Shown here in pieces: positions 1-7,536 of a DNA stretch of 49,118 bases. The stretch is from Ilumatobacteraceae bacterium. GTDB lineage: Bacteria > Actinomycetota > Acidimicrobiia > Acidimicrobiales > Ilumatobacteraceae. The first letter of the stretch is position 1. Every line of letters begins with the position of its first letter. Both the position numbers and the translations under genes were made by a program. Under the pieces are notes generated by a model that saw only the letters and a list, made by a program, of their open reading frames with translations, did not search any database and was not told the origin of the DNA. The stretch covers positions 1-49,118 of the forward strand of contig JABSQH010000150.1 in NCBI GenBank assembly GCA_013213745.1. The letters run 5' to 3'.

Positions 1-1053
1 ACGGTCGAGAACCTGACCACCCAGAACTACACCAACAACGGTGTGTTCTGGACCGGCGTCACCGGGTACCGCGGCTCGTATCTCACGGCCTATCGCAACG
101 GCGACTACGGGATCTACGCCTTCGATTCGGTGCAGGGTCAACTCGACAACTCCTATGCCGCGGGCAGCCCCGACGCCGGGTTCTACATCGGACAGTGCTT
201 CCCGTGTGATGCGCTGATCGACGAGGTGCATGCCGAACACAACGGTCTCGGGTACTCGGGCACCGACTCGGGCGGCAACCTGGCCATCGTCAACTCGACG
301 TTCAACAACAACCGCGCCGGCGTGGTGCCGAACTCCGGCAGCTACGAGCTCTGCTACCCGCAACGCCAGACCACGATCATCGGCAACCTGGTGTATTCCA
401 ACAACCAGCCGGACACTCCGGCGATCGACGTCGCCATTCTGGCGATGGGTAACGGGATCCTCGTTCCAGGCGGTGTCGCCAACACGATCGAACGCAACCG
501 CGTATGGGATCACGACAAGACCGGTATCGGGCTCGTGCCGTTCCTCGAGGAGGCGCCGAACGACGATCTGCCGACCGAAGACGAGTGGGACCTCACGTGC
601 GACGAGCAGCGCGACCAGCCGATCGCCGACGAGATTCCCGACGTGCTGCTCTGGGAGCCGTACGACAACTCGGTGGTCGACAACGTCGTCAGCGACAGCC
701 GCGAAGCCGACCTCGGCGTCGCCGGGGTGAGCGTGCCTGCCCAGGATCTCCGCAATTGCTGGTCGGCGAACACCTTCGGCACGTCCGCGCCGGTCGGCAT
801 CGAGACGCTGGCGCCGTGTGACGGCACCGGCTCGGGCGACTGGGACGACGGCCCGCTCGACGTGCTCGCCTGGCTCGACGAGGTCGCCACGCGTCCGCCG
901 TCGGTGGACTACGAGACGGCCGAGTTGCCGCCGATTCCGACCAATCTGCCGAACATGGCTGACGCGGCGGCTGCGCCGGCCCAGCCCGCTACCGACGTTC
1001 CGTACTCGATCGACCTTGCGTCGATCGAGGTGCCTGCAGAGCCGCCCGGCTGA
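1..1053 (+). CDS. Secreted right-handed beta-helix protein, 3' part (5' end outside window)
   Basis: The frame is open from the first base, so the gene starts upstream of the window; 350 residues are visible. The product is rich in short Asn/Gly-bearing strands (NNGVFW, NNNRAG, NTIERN) typical of parallel beta-helix (NosD/pectate-lyase-like) repeats. It aligns closely with the protein encoded at 1968-3386: both carry YGIYAFDSV, GQCFPC and SYELCYPQRQT, and both end in a Pro-rich tail. By analogy with that complete paralogue it should be an exported lipoprotein, but its own signal peptide is not seen. No catalytic residues can be assigned. A carbohydrate-related or surface-structural role is possible; the substrate is unknown. 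Confidence 0.85.
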   Translation, partial: TVENLTTQNYTNNGVFWTGVTGYRGSYLTAYRNGDYGIYAFDSVQGQLDNSYAAGSPDAGFYIGQCFPCDALIDEVHAEHNGLGYSGTDSGGNLAIVNSTFNNNRAGVVPNSGSYELCYPQRQTTIIGNLVYSNNQPDTPAIDVAILAMGNGILVPGGVANTIERNRVWDHDKTGIGLVPFLEEAPNDDLPTEDEWDLTCDEQRDQPIADEIPDVLLWEPYDNSVVDNVVSDSREADLGVAGVSVPAQDLRNCWSANTFGTSAPVGIETLAPCDGTGSGDWDDGPLDVLAWLDEVATRPPSVDYETAELPPIPTNLPNMADAAAAPAQPATDVPYSIDLASIEVPAEPPG

Positions 1054-1062
1054 CGCCTCCTC

Positions 1063-1920
1063 ATGCCGATCCGGCCCGCAGCAGCTGCCGCCCTCCTGGC
1101 CGTCTTGGCGGCGTGCGGCGGTGCTGCGGCCGGGTCGTCAGCGGAGCAGGTCGAACCGCTCGACCCCGAGCGTCGGGGCCCGCAGGGGCGGGTGGCCCAG
1201 TTCGTGGTCGACTGCGAGCTATCGCACTACGCGTTCGATGATGCGATCGTTGCGCCCAACCTTCCCGGGGCGAGTCACCAACACCAGTTCTTCGGCAACA
1301 TCGACGTCGACGACCGGGACGACTACGACCGAGTGCTCGGCGCCGACACCACGTGCGACCAACCGCTCGACACGGCGTCGTACTGGACGCCGACCCTGCT
1401 CGACCCGTCGGGCAACGTGGTCGAGCCCCTCGGGCTGACGGCGTATTACCGGCCCGGCCGCGGGATCGACCCCGCCGAGGTGGTGCCGTATCCCCCCGGG
1501 CTGATGCTCATCGGTGGTGACGCCGGTGCCGCCGAGGACCAGTCGACCGATGTGGTCGCCTGGTCCTGTGGAACCGGCGCGATCCGCGACGTTGAACCGC
1601 CCTCATGTCCGGAGGGTGGTTCGTTGCGCATGTTGGTGACGTTCCCGGACTGCTGGGACGGGGAGCGGCTGACCGGATTCGGGTCGGCCGCTCACGTTCG
1701 GTATAGCGATGGCGGGTGCCCCGACGGTTTTCCAGCGGCGATCCCGCAGCTGACGATCGCCGTCGACTTTCCGCCCGTCGATCCAGGGGGCCTGACACTG
1801 TCGTCTGGATCCATCCTCACCGGACACGCCGACTTCTGGAATGTGTGGGACCAGGAGAAGCTCGAACGCGAGGTCGAGTTGTGCATCAACCGCGACGTCG
1901 TGTGTGGCGTGTCATCCTGA
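1063..1920 (+). CDS. DUF1996-domain lipoprotein
   Basis: The 285-residue product opens with a short basic stretch, a hydrophobic segment and a lipobox-like LAAC at about residues 15-18, so it should be a lipid-anchored exported protein. The body has the hallmark of DUF1996: a buried His-rich motif (SHQHQFFGN, about residue 68) after a stretch giving the position of a conserved Cys, and a later W-SCG segment. The molecular function of DUF1996 is not established; fungal and bacterial members are secreted. It begins 10 bases after the preceding beta-helix gene and is followed 47 bases on by that gene's paralogue, so the three are probably expressed together. Confidence 0.8.
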   Translation: MPIRPAAAAALLAVLAACGGAAAGSSAEQVEPLDPERRGPQGRVAQFVVDCELSHYAFDDAIVAPNLPGASHQHQFFGNIDVDDRDDYDRVLGADTTCDQPLDTASYWTPTLLDPSGNVVEPLGLTAYYRPGRGIDPAEVVPYPPGLMLIGGDAGAAEDQSTDVVAWSCGTGAIRDVEPPSCPEGGSLRMLVTFPDCWDGERLTGFGSAAHVRYSDGGCPDGFPAAIPQLTIAVDFPPVDPGGLTLSSGSILTGHADFWNVWDQEKLEREVELCINRDVVCGVSS

Positions 1921-1967
1921 GCAGCGCCCTCCCTCAACGGCGATAGTCGACCAGACTGACGCCCGTG

Positions 1968-3386
1968 ATGTTGCGCCGGATCGCCGCGCTCTGTGTGCCG
2001 CTGGGACTCATCGCTGCGGCATGCGGCGGTGACGATGAGACGTCGACCGCAACTGCATCGTCGACGGCGCCGAGTTCGGAGCCGGCGGGAGCCGATCCAG
2101 AAGGTGTGTCATCGACCGACGTCGAGACACCGAGTTCGCCCGTTCAGCCCGGCGGCGAGGCCGGTGCTGGTGATGCCGACGGCGTGGTGTTCGTCCCCGG
2201 TGACGCCGACACGATCCAGGCGGGCGTCGACATGGCCGCCCCTGGTGACCTTGTGCTGATCTCGCCAGGCACCTACGAGGAGTCGGTCGACGTGACGACC
2301 GACGAGCTGACGATCCGTGGTCTCGACCGGGCTGGGGTGGTGCTCGACGGCAACTTTGCTCTCGACAACGGGATCCGGGCGCTCGGTGCGAGCAACGTCG
2401 TGATCGAGAATCTCACCGTTCAGCGTTTCGTCAACAACGGTGTGTTCTGGACCGGGGTCGATGGCTATCGCGGCTCGTACATCACCGCATACCTCAACGG
2501 CGAGTACGGCATCTACGCCTTCGATTCCGTCAACGGGCAGATCGACAACTCATACGCTTCGGGCAGCGCGGGTGCCGGCCTCTATGTCGGACAGTGCTTC
2601 CCCTGTAACGGCCTGGTGGATTCGAGTCACGCGGAGTACAACGGGCTGGGCTACCAGGGCACCAACTCGGGCGGCGACATGATCGTGTCGAACTCACGGT
2701 TCAACAACAACCGCGTCGGGATCTTTCCCAACTCGGGCAGCTACGAGTTGTGTTATCCGCAGCGCCAGACGGTGTTCACCGACAACACCGTCGACAACAA
2801 CAACGAGCCGTTGGCGCCGTCGCTGTCGTTCTCGGCCGAGTGGATCGGGAACGGCATCATCACTCCCGGCGGGATCGGCAACGTCATCCAGAACAACTCG
2901 GTGACCGATCATGACCGGGTCGGGATCGCGTTGGTGCCGTTCGTCGAACGGTTCCCCAACGATGACCTGCCGACCGAGGAGGAGTGGGAGACGGCGTGCG
3001 CTGACGCCCGCGAGGATCCGCTCCCCGAATCGATTCCCGACGAGCTGGTGTGGGAGTCGTACGACACCGTGGTCACCAACAATGAGATCTTCGACAGCGG
3101 GCAGGCCGACATGATGGTGACGTCGATCGACGTGCCCACCGAGGATCTCCGCAACTGCTGGAGCGACAACGTGTTCGCCACCTCGCAGCCGGCGCTGCTC
3201 GAAGAGCTGGCCCCTTGCGATGGAGAGGGGAGCGGCGACTGGTCGGTCGACGCTTTCGATCTCGATGCATGGGACGCGCAGCGCGTCGATCTTCCTCCGG
3301 CGTTGGCGTCGATCGACGCCACCATCCCGCCACCGCCTGCCGACCTCCCGAACATGCCCAACGCAGAGGCCATCACCCCGAACTGA
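1968..3386 (+). CDS. Beta-helix repeat lipoprotein, complete paralogue of the first gene
   Basis: The product (472 residues from ATG 1968; a GTG three bases earlier is an alternative) has a lipoprotein signal ending IAAAC, then a Ser/Thr/Glu-rich low-complexity linker to about residue 65. Next comes a pectate-lyase-like parallel beta-helix opened by a DTIQAGVD...APGDLVLISPG segment of the NosD/right-handed beta-helix type. The helix contains repeated short strands, e.g. NNGVFW, NSRFNNN, NTVDNNN. It shares long near-identical stretches with the partial gene at 1-1053, so the two are a recent duplication around the DUF1996 gene. It is presumably anchored outside the membrane. No clear Shine-Dalgarno precedes it. 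The ligand is unknown. Confidence 0.85.
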   Translation: MLRRIAALCVPLGLIAAACGGDDETSTATASSTAPSSEPAGADPEGVSSTDVETPSSPVQPGGEAGAGDADGVVFVPGDADTIQAGVDMAAPGDLVLISPGTYEESVDVTTDELTIRGLDRAGVVLDGNFALDNGIRALGASNVVIENLTVQRFVNNGVFWTGVDGYRGSYITAYLNGEYGIYAFDSVNGQIDNSYASGSAGAGLYVGQCFPCNGLVDSSHAEYNGLGYQGTNSGGDMIVSNSRFNNNRVGIFPNSGSYELCYPQRQTVFTDNTVDNNNEPLAPSLSFSAEWIGNGIITPGGIGNVIQNNSVTDHDRVGIALVPFVERFPNDDLPTEEEWETACADAREDPLPESIPDELVWESYDTVVTNNEIFDSGQADMMVTSIDVPTEDLRNCWSDNVFATSQPALLEELAPCDGEGSGDWSVDAFDLDAWDAQRVDLPPALASIDATIPPPPADLPNMPNAEAITPN

Positions 3387-3408
3387 GCCCGGGGTGACGG
3401 AGTCCGGC

Positions 3409-3460
3409 GGTTCTGTTCGCGAAGACGTGCGAATCCCGCACGGAATCCCCGGTTTTTCGG
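3409..3460 (+). repeat. REP-like palindromic element, copy 1
   Basis: The element has arms CGTGCG (3426-3431) and CGCACG (3437-3442), flanked by GTTCTGTTCGCG on the left and GGAATCCCCGGTTTTTC on the right. About 42 of 51 positions match the reverse complement of 32242-32293, and the GCACGGAATCCCCGG half is identical in both copies near 37393-37525. It starts about 22 bases after the stop of the beta-helix gene. A hairpin-forming dispersed element is the simplest reading; a transcription-ending role is possible because the right flank ends in a T run. Confidence 0.7.
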
Positions 3461-3481
3461 AGAGCGTCAGGCCTCCCGCGC

Positions 3482-3587
3482 CACGAAGGCGCCGGCAGCG
3501 ACGATGGGGAGAAGCCGCGTGACTCGGCGGGTACGGGTCGGGGCGAATTGCTCCTTCACTTGTTGTTCACGCGGGCGCGACGTTACT
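3482..3587 (-). pseudogene. Inverted, decayed copy of the 5' end of the lipoprotein gene at 5968
   Basis: Read on the minus strand, this stretch repeats 5925-6034 with about four substitutions and one 9-base gap that removes the ATG start. It therefore encodes the same upstream region and the signal-peptide segment TRTRRVTRLLPIVAAGA, but then diverges (FVAREA, stop) before the lipobox Cys. It cannot make the lipoprotein. Together with 5925-6034 it forms an inverted repeat bracketing the TetR, ferritin-like and small-peptide genes. No transposase is associated. Confidence 0.75.
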
Positions 3588-3631
3588 GGCCGGCATTGCG
3601 GACCCCGATCACCCGACGTTGCAGCGACCTC

Positions 3632-3661
3632 TTGACGATGAGACGGTTTCCGTCTTATTGT
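3632..3661 (+). promoter_or_regulatory. Promoter and operator of the TetR-family gene
   Basis: TTGACG at 3632-3637 and TATTGT at 3656-3661 are separated by 18 bases, a near-consensus vegetative promoter. Between them lies the perfect inverted repeat AGACGG-TTT-CCGTCT (3641-3655), nested in a wider GAGAC...GTCTC pair (3640-3664). The predicted transcription start falls at about 3668, so the TetR mRNA would be leaderless from GTG 3669. An operator placed between -35 and -10 fits autorepression by the adjacent TetR protein; this is inference from position and symmetry. Confidence 0.6.
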
Positions 3662-3668
3662 CTCACTC

Positions 3669-4274
3669 GTGTCGGGGGGACATCGTCGAGCACTGTCGTC
3701 GGCGGAGCGCCGCGTCCTCGACGCGGTGCGTTCGTGTTGCGAGCGGTGGGGGATTGAGAAGGTCACCGTCGACGACATCGCCCGCGAGTCGGGCGTGTCG
3801 AGGGCGACCCTGTATCGCCTGTTCCCTGGGGGCAAAGACGTGATGTTCGACGCGCTGCGGGTACGCGAGATCGACGAGTTCTTCGCCGAACTCGAGGGGC
3901 ATCTGGCCGACGCTGTCGATCTGGAGGACTTGCTGGTCAGGGCGATCACCGCGTCGACGGCAGCGCTGCGCGACAACGAACACCTGGCGATCATGATGGC
4001 CACTGAGCCGGGCACGATCGTCAGCGAGCTGACCGTCGAGGGCCTGCCGCGCATCATCTCGATGGCCACCGACTCGGTGCTGCAATACGTCGAACGGTTC
4101 GTGACCGTCGAGCAGGCGCGACCGGTGATCGACCTTGTCGTGCGGCTGGTGATCTCGTTTTTCCTCTCCCCGTCACCCGACCTTGATCTCGCCGACCCTG
4201 CGTCGGCGCGTACGTACATGACCCCACTGATCGACGCTGCCGTCTCGGCGGCGCGCGCCGGTACTTCCAACTGA
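3669..4274 (+). CDS. TetR/AcrR-family transcriptional regulator
   Basis: The 201-residue protein has the TetR N-terminal helix-turn-helix at about residues 14-60, including VTVDDIARESGVSRATLYRLF, the typical recognition helix. A variable all-helical ligand-binding domain follows. GTG 3669 is chosen because the helix-turn-helix begins soon after it and the promoter leaves no room for a leader. The diiron ferritin-like gene starts 24 bases downstream and is probably its co-transcribed target. The ligand cannot be read from sequence. Confidence 0.88.
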   Translation: MSGGHRRALSSAERRVLDAVRSCCERWGIEKVTVDDIARESGVSRATLYRLFPGGKDVMFDALRVREIDEFFAELEGHLADAVDLEDLLVRAITASTAALRDNEHLAIMMATEPGTIVSELTVEGLPRIISMATDSVLQYVERFVTVEQARPVIDLVVRLVISFFLSPSPDLDLADPASARTYMTPLIDAAVSAARAGTSN

Positions 4275-4298
4275 CCGACGACCGACCCAGGAGCCACC

Positions 4299-5447
4299 AT
4301 GAGCCTTGCCGAAAAGCCCACATCCTCCGACAACGAGTCCATGATCGACCGCGCCGATCTCAACGATCTCGAGGCGATCCTCGCCGTGACCAACGCCGAC
4401 CCCGACGAGGTCGAGCACGCAGTGAAGGACAACGCCGACGCCATCTTCACCTGGGACTACTCGCTGCAGCGTCCCCAGCTGCGCAAGTTGTACGAGAAGG
4501 CCAAGACCGGCCAGTGGAACGGCACCACCGATCTCGACTGGGACACCGACGTCGACATCGAGAAGGTGGTGTCGAGCGATCAGGTGGCGACTGCCGCCGG
4601 TATCGATCCCAACCTGTACGACGACACCGTGATCGGGCACTGGGGTGAGAAGGAGTGGCTCGACTACGGCATCCAGAACCGCAAGTGGACGCTGTCGCAA
4701 TTCCTGCACGGCGAGCAGGGTGCGCTGCTCTGCACGGCCAAGATCACCGAGACCGTGCCGTGGTACGACGCCAAGTTGTACGCCTCGACTCAGGTGGTCG
4801 ACGAGGCTCGCCACGTCGAGGTGTTCGGCCGGTACCTCGACGAGAAGATGGGTGGGGGCTACCAGGTCAACGCCCACCTGCGGATGCTGCTCGACGACAT
4901 CATCAACGACTCGCGGTGGGATATGACCTACCTCGGGATGCAGGTGATGGTCGAGGGGTTGGCGCTGGCCGCATTCGGGTTCATGCACCAGATGACCGAC
5001 GAGCCGTTGCTCAAGAAGCTCTTGCGGTACGTGATGAGCGACGAGGCCCGCCATGTCGCTTTTGGAGTGCTGTCTCTCAAAGAGGTGTACGCGGAGATGT
5101 CCGATGCCGAGCTCCGCGATCGTCAGGAGTTCGCCTACGAAGCAGCGGTGCGCATGCGCGACCGCTTCTTGTCGCAGGAGGTGTGGGAGCGGATGGGCGT
5201 GGCGCCCAAGGACGTGTTGCCGATCGTGTTGCGCGACCCCACCCGCGACCTGTTCCAGCAGATGCTGTTCTCCAAGATCGTCCCCAACTGCAAGAAGCTC
5301 GGCATCCTCGACCGCAACGACAAGTGGCTGCGTCGCCGGTTCGAGGAGATGGGCGTGATCCAGTTCGAGGACTGGGAGACCACCGACGAGGAGTTCGCCA
5401 ACTTTGAACTCGGCGCTGAAGCGCCGGCCGCGATCAAGGGGCACTAG
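4299..5447 (+). CDS. Ferritin-like diiron protein (R2-like fold)
   Basis: The product is 382 residues, with a good Shine-Dalgarno (AGGAG) five bases before ATG 4299. The central part carries the four iron-ligand helices of the ferritin/ribonucleotide-reductase-like superfamily: a Glu in LHGEQ (about 144), a first DEARH (about 168), a Glu in MVEGL (about 218) and a second DEARH (about 248). Two DEARH boxes mean a complete carboxylate-bridged diiron site. The family holds oxygenases, oxidases and desaturase-like enzymes; the exact reaction here is unknown. Location directly behind a TetR gene suggests inducible expression, for example in detoxification or lipid oxidation. Confidence 0.8.
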   Translation: MSLAEKPTSSDNESMIDRADLNDLEAILAVTNADPDEVEHAVKDNADAIFTWDYSLQRPQLRKLYEKAKTGQWNGTTDLDWDTDVDIEKVVSSDQVATAAGIDPNLYDDTVIGHWGEKEWLDYGIQNRKWTLSQFLHGEQGALLCTAKITETVPWYDAKLYASTQVVDEARHVEVFGRYLDEKMGGGYQVNAHLRMLLDDIINDSRWDMTYLGMQVMVEGLALAAFGFMHQMTDEPLLKKLLRYVMSDEARHVAFGVLSLKEVYAEMSDAELRDRQEFAYEAAVRMRDRFLSQEVWERMGVAPKDVLPIVLRDPTRDLFQQMLFSKIVPNCKKLGILDRNDKWLRRRFEEMGVIQFEDWETTDEEFANFELGAEAPAAIKGH

Positions 5448-5511
5448 AAGCTCCCAGAGCGCGCGCCACCTGCGCCCCGGCGACGTCCATCTCCCGCATG
5501 CAGCGGCAGCC

Positions 5512-5664
5512 GTGTCGAAGTTGGCAGGGAGAGAGCTCACAGACGACGAGGTCGCAGCGGCCGTCGGCGGGGGGACCACCGGAACCGCGATCGGGATCAT
5601 CGCCGGAACCGTCGTCGGAGTTGTGGATGGCAACATGCTCTTGATCGGCACGTCCGCCGCCTGA
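5512..5664 (+). CDS. Small peptide with double-glycine-type leader (bacteriocin-like precursor candidate)
   Basis: From GTG 5512 the frame encodes 50 residues. The first ~21 look like a class II/Nif11-type leader: GRELTDDEVAAAVGGG, an acidic helix ending in a Gly-Gly cleavage-like site. The rest is a Gly/Ala/Ile/Val/Thr-rich hydrophobic core (TGTAIGIIAGTVVGVV) as in small pore-forming or transporter-exported peptides. It lies 64 bases after the ferritin-like gene. The Shine-Dalgarno is weak and no peptidase-ABC exporter or modifying enzyme is visible nearby, so it may be orphaned or a chance frame. Extending the frame upstream would overlap the preceding gene and give an unlikely basic sequence. 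Confidence 0.4.
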   Translation: MSKLAGRELTDDEVAAAVGGGTTGTAIGIIAGTVVGVVDGNMLLIGTSAA

Positions 5665-5695
5665 AGGAACGGCGAGCGCTACTACCCTCGCCGCG

Positions 5696-5924
5696 GTGAG
5701 TCTTGGTCCGGCACACCTCGACCCGGCGACGTGGCTCGTGGCTGGCGGTCGTCCGGCCGGGGCAGGGCTGGCCACCGATCTTCGATCGTCGTTGCATCCA
5801 CGTTCGAACACGGCGCTGAACGGGTCTACAGCCGCAACGATGCGACTGTCGCGCAAGAAGCGCTCGAAGAGGTGCTCGGCGGACTCGAACGAAGTGCGGC
5901 GGTCGTCTTCGGGTCGGGAATGGC
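5696..5924 (+). pseudogene. Frameshifted N-terminal fragment of a Cys/Met-metabolism PLP enzyme (cystathionine gamma-synthase-like)
   Basis: From GTG 5696 one frame reads LDPATWLVAGGRPAGAGLATDL; the next frame then continues IVVASTFEHGAERVYSRND and ALEEVLGGLE...VVFGSGMA. Joined, these match the start of cystathionine gamma-synthase/lyase proteins (the ...P-V-AST-F, YSR and ALE..LA.LE...A..F.SGMA segments). The frames meet near 5775, consistent with loss of a single base. Only ~76 of about 390 residues remain: homology stops at 5924, exactly where the inverted repeat 5925-6034 begins. The catalytic Lys region is absent, so this is a remnant. Confidence 0.7.
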
Positions 5925-6034
5925 AGTAACGTCGCGCCCGCGCGAACAACAAGTGATGGAGCAATTCATGCGACCCTCCCCGACCCGTACCCGCCGAGTC
6001 ACGCGGCTTCTCCCCATCGTCGCTGCCGGCGCCC
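5925..6034 (+). repeat. Right arm of ~106-bp inverted repeat (left arm 3482-3587)
   Basis: This stretch spans the ribosome-binding site, ATG and signal-peptide codons of the lipoprotein gene and is repeated in inverted orientation at 3482-3587. The copies differ by about four substitutions and a 9-base gap over the ATG. The two arms enclose about 2.3 kb containing the TetR, ferritin-like and small-peptide genes plus the PLP-enzyme remnant, so recombination between them could invert that segment. Confidence 0.75.
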
Positions 6035-7536
6035 TCGTGCTCGCAGCATGTGGCGATGACGACGACAGCGACTCGAGCGACACCACCGCTGCTGCGTCGG
6101 ACACCACCGCCGCAGCGACCGACACCACTGCCGCCGCCAGCGACACCACCGCCGCCGCGAGCGACACCACTGCCGCCGCCAGCGACACCACCGCGTCCTC
6201 GGGTGACGATGACGATGCATCAACCACCGGCGGCGACGGAACAGGAGACCAGTCGGGGTCCACGGACACCTCCGACTCGCTCAACGAACTTCTGGACCCG
6301 TCATCCACAGGCGTTCTCGTGCGGGTCCCCGATGGCCTCGGATCCCAAAAGTTCGTACCGGCGAGCTTTATGCGAAACGACGTCCATCCGCCAACCGGCA
6401 TGTATCAGGGTCCCCCGACGGTCTCGGCACCGGCCGGAACCGACGGCCCCCAGTGCAGCGGCACCGGCAACGAGTCCGACACCGACGGCTACGTGGACAT
6501 GACGGGGTACGTGCTCGAGTTTTGCGCCTCCGACTCCCCACCAGAGGATGGCAGCGGACTCGGCGGATCTGACCCCTACACGCTGGCGGAGGTGGGCGTG
6601 GTGGTGGGAAAGCAGTTCAGCCGGTACGACACAGGGGTGTACTACCCGACCGATGCGAACGTCACCGACGACCGGTGCCACTGGAGCGGAGGCGACCCGT
6701 CCAACCAGGAGTGTCCGGATGACGACGGATCGGGCGGGGCAGGTGACGAGGACGGCAAGGGATGTCATCCCAAGCAGACAGATGCTCCGGGGCCCGATGG
6801 CGTCACCCTGGTCTCGGATCCCTCCTGCCAGTGCAATGCGGACCTGTCGGGCAATGACTGGAACGACTGGATCGACCACTGGCTGGACTATGCACAGGAC
6901 AGCCCCAACCAGCAACCGGGTGGCGACAACTCCAGCTACACGTTCTTCGAAGGCAACGACGAGAGTACCCCCTACTACGAGGAGGGCGGCCAGGACGGAA
7001 AGGCGCCTATGTACGCTCTCGACTGGGCGTCATGCTGGGTCTCCGACGTCGACGACATGGTCGGGCTCCAGAACGCCTTCTGGACCAACCGGGCCCGGTG
7101 GTTCAACGGCCTTCTACCCCAGGCTCCTGCAGAGCTTCGGGACTTCGATGAGGTCGACGGCATGAAGTACTACTGGGGCTGGAGCGAAGTCCCGGTTCCG
7201 AACAGCTTCGACAAGAACCAGGATGACTGGGACGCCATCGTGGTGAAGCTGCCGGCCGGCACCAGCTCGATCGGCGATCTGTCCGCCGACGCCCAGGCCG
7301 ACCTGGGTGCGGGCCTCGCCGAGTTCGTGCAGTCGAACGGCATCGAGATGGGCTCTCCCCAGACCGCCTACGTCTTGCTCCTGACCGAGGAGTACAAGGG
7401 TGGCGAAGACGACGCCTGGGAACGACGCTTCGCCTGCGAGGCGTTCGACTTCACAGATGTGGGCATATCGATCGAGTACCTGTCCAAGGACGGCGAGTCC
7501 TCCGACGGAAAGGGCGCCTGCTACCTCGATGGGTAG
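5968..7536 (+). CDS. Large Asp/Gly/Thr-rich lipoprotein of unknown function
   Basis: ATG 5968 is preferred because GGAG lies seven bases before it; an in-frame ATG at 5956 is less likely. The 522-residue product has a basic start (TRTRRVTR), a hydrophobic segment and the lipobox LAAC, then DDDDSDSS, a run of TTAAASD repeats and an acidic linker to about residue 110. The rest is a folded region rich in Trp, Cys, Asp and Gly, including ECPDDD, SCQCN, DWNDWIDHW and WASCW. I recognise no family. The several Cys residues suggest disulfides in an extracytoplasmic domain. An in-frame remnant follows its TAG stop. Confidence 0.75.
   Translation: MRPSPTRTRRVTRLLPIVAAGALVLAACGDDDDSDSSDTTAAASDTTAAATDTTAAASDTTAAASDTTAAASDTTASSGDDDDASTTGGDGTGDQSGSTDTSDSLNELLDPSSTGVLVRVPDGLGSQKFVPASFMRNDVHPPTGMYQGPPTVSAPAGTDGPQCSGTGNESDTDGYVDMTGYVLEFCASDSPPEDGSGLGGSDPYTLAEVGVVVGKQFSRYDTGVYYPTDANVTDDRCHWSGGDPSNQECPDDDGSGGAGDEDGKGCHPKQTDAPGPDGVTLVSDPSCQCNADLSGNDWNDWIDHWLDYAQDSPNQQPGGDNSSYTFFEGNDESTPYYEEGGQDGKAPMYALDWASCWVSDVDDMVGLQNAFWTNRARWFNGLLPQAPAELRDFDEVDGMKYYWGWSEVPVPNSFDKNQDDWDAIVVKLPAGTSSIGDLSADAQADLGAGLAEFVQSNGIEMGSPQTAYVLLLTEEYKGGEDDAWERRFACEAFDFTDVGISIEYLSKDGESSDGKGACYLDG
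6079..6198 (+). repeat. 21-bp tandem repeat encoding (D)TTAAAS units
   Basis: Units begin GACACCAC at 6079, 6100, 6121, 6142, 6163 and 6184, giving five complete units and a partial sixth. They differ at third codon positions, so the repeat is conserved at the protein level (DTTAAAS/T). It forms the flexible spacer between the lipid anchor and the folded domain and is a plausible site of copy-number variation between strains. Confidence 0.85.

Noticed and set aside
5404-5511. Upstream extension of the small GG-leader peptide
   Set aside because: It overlaps the diiron gene in another frame, needs a TTG start and gives an Arg-rich sequence unlike a leader peptide.
3482-6034. An insertion sequence or composite transposon
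   Set aside because: The inverted arms derive from a lipoprotein gene start, and no transposase or target-site duplication is visible.
6079-6198. Possible CRISPR or direct-repeat array
   Set aside because: The units are contiguous 21-bp coding repeats without unique spacers inside a lipoprotein frame.
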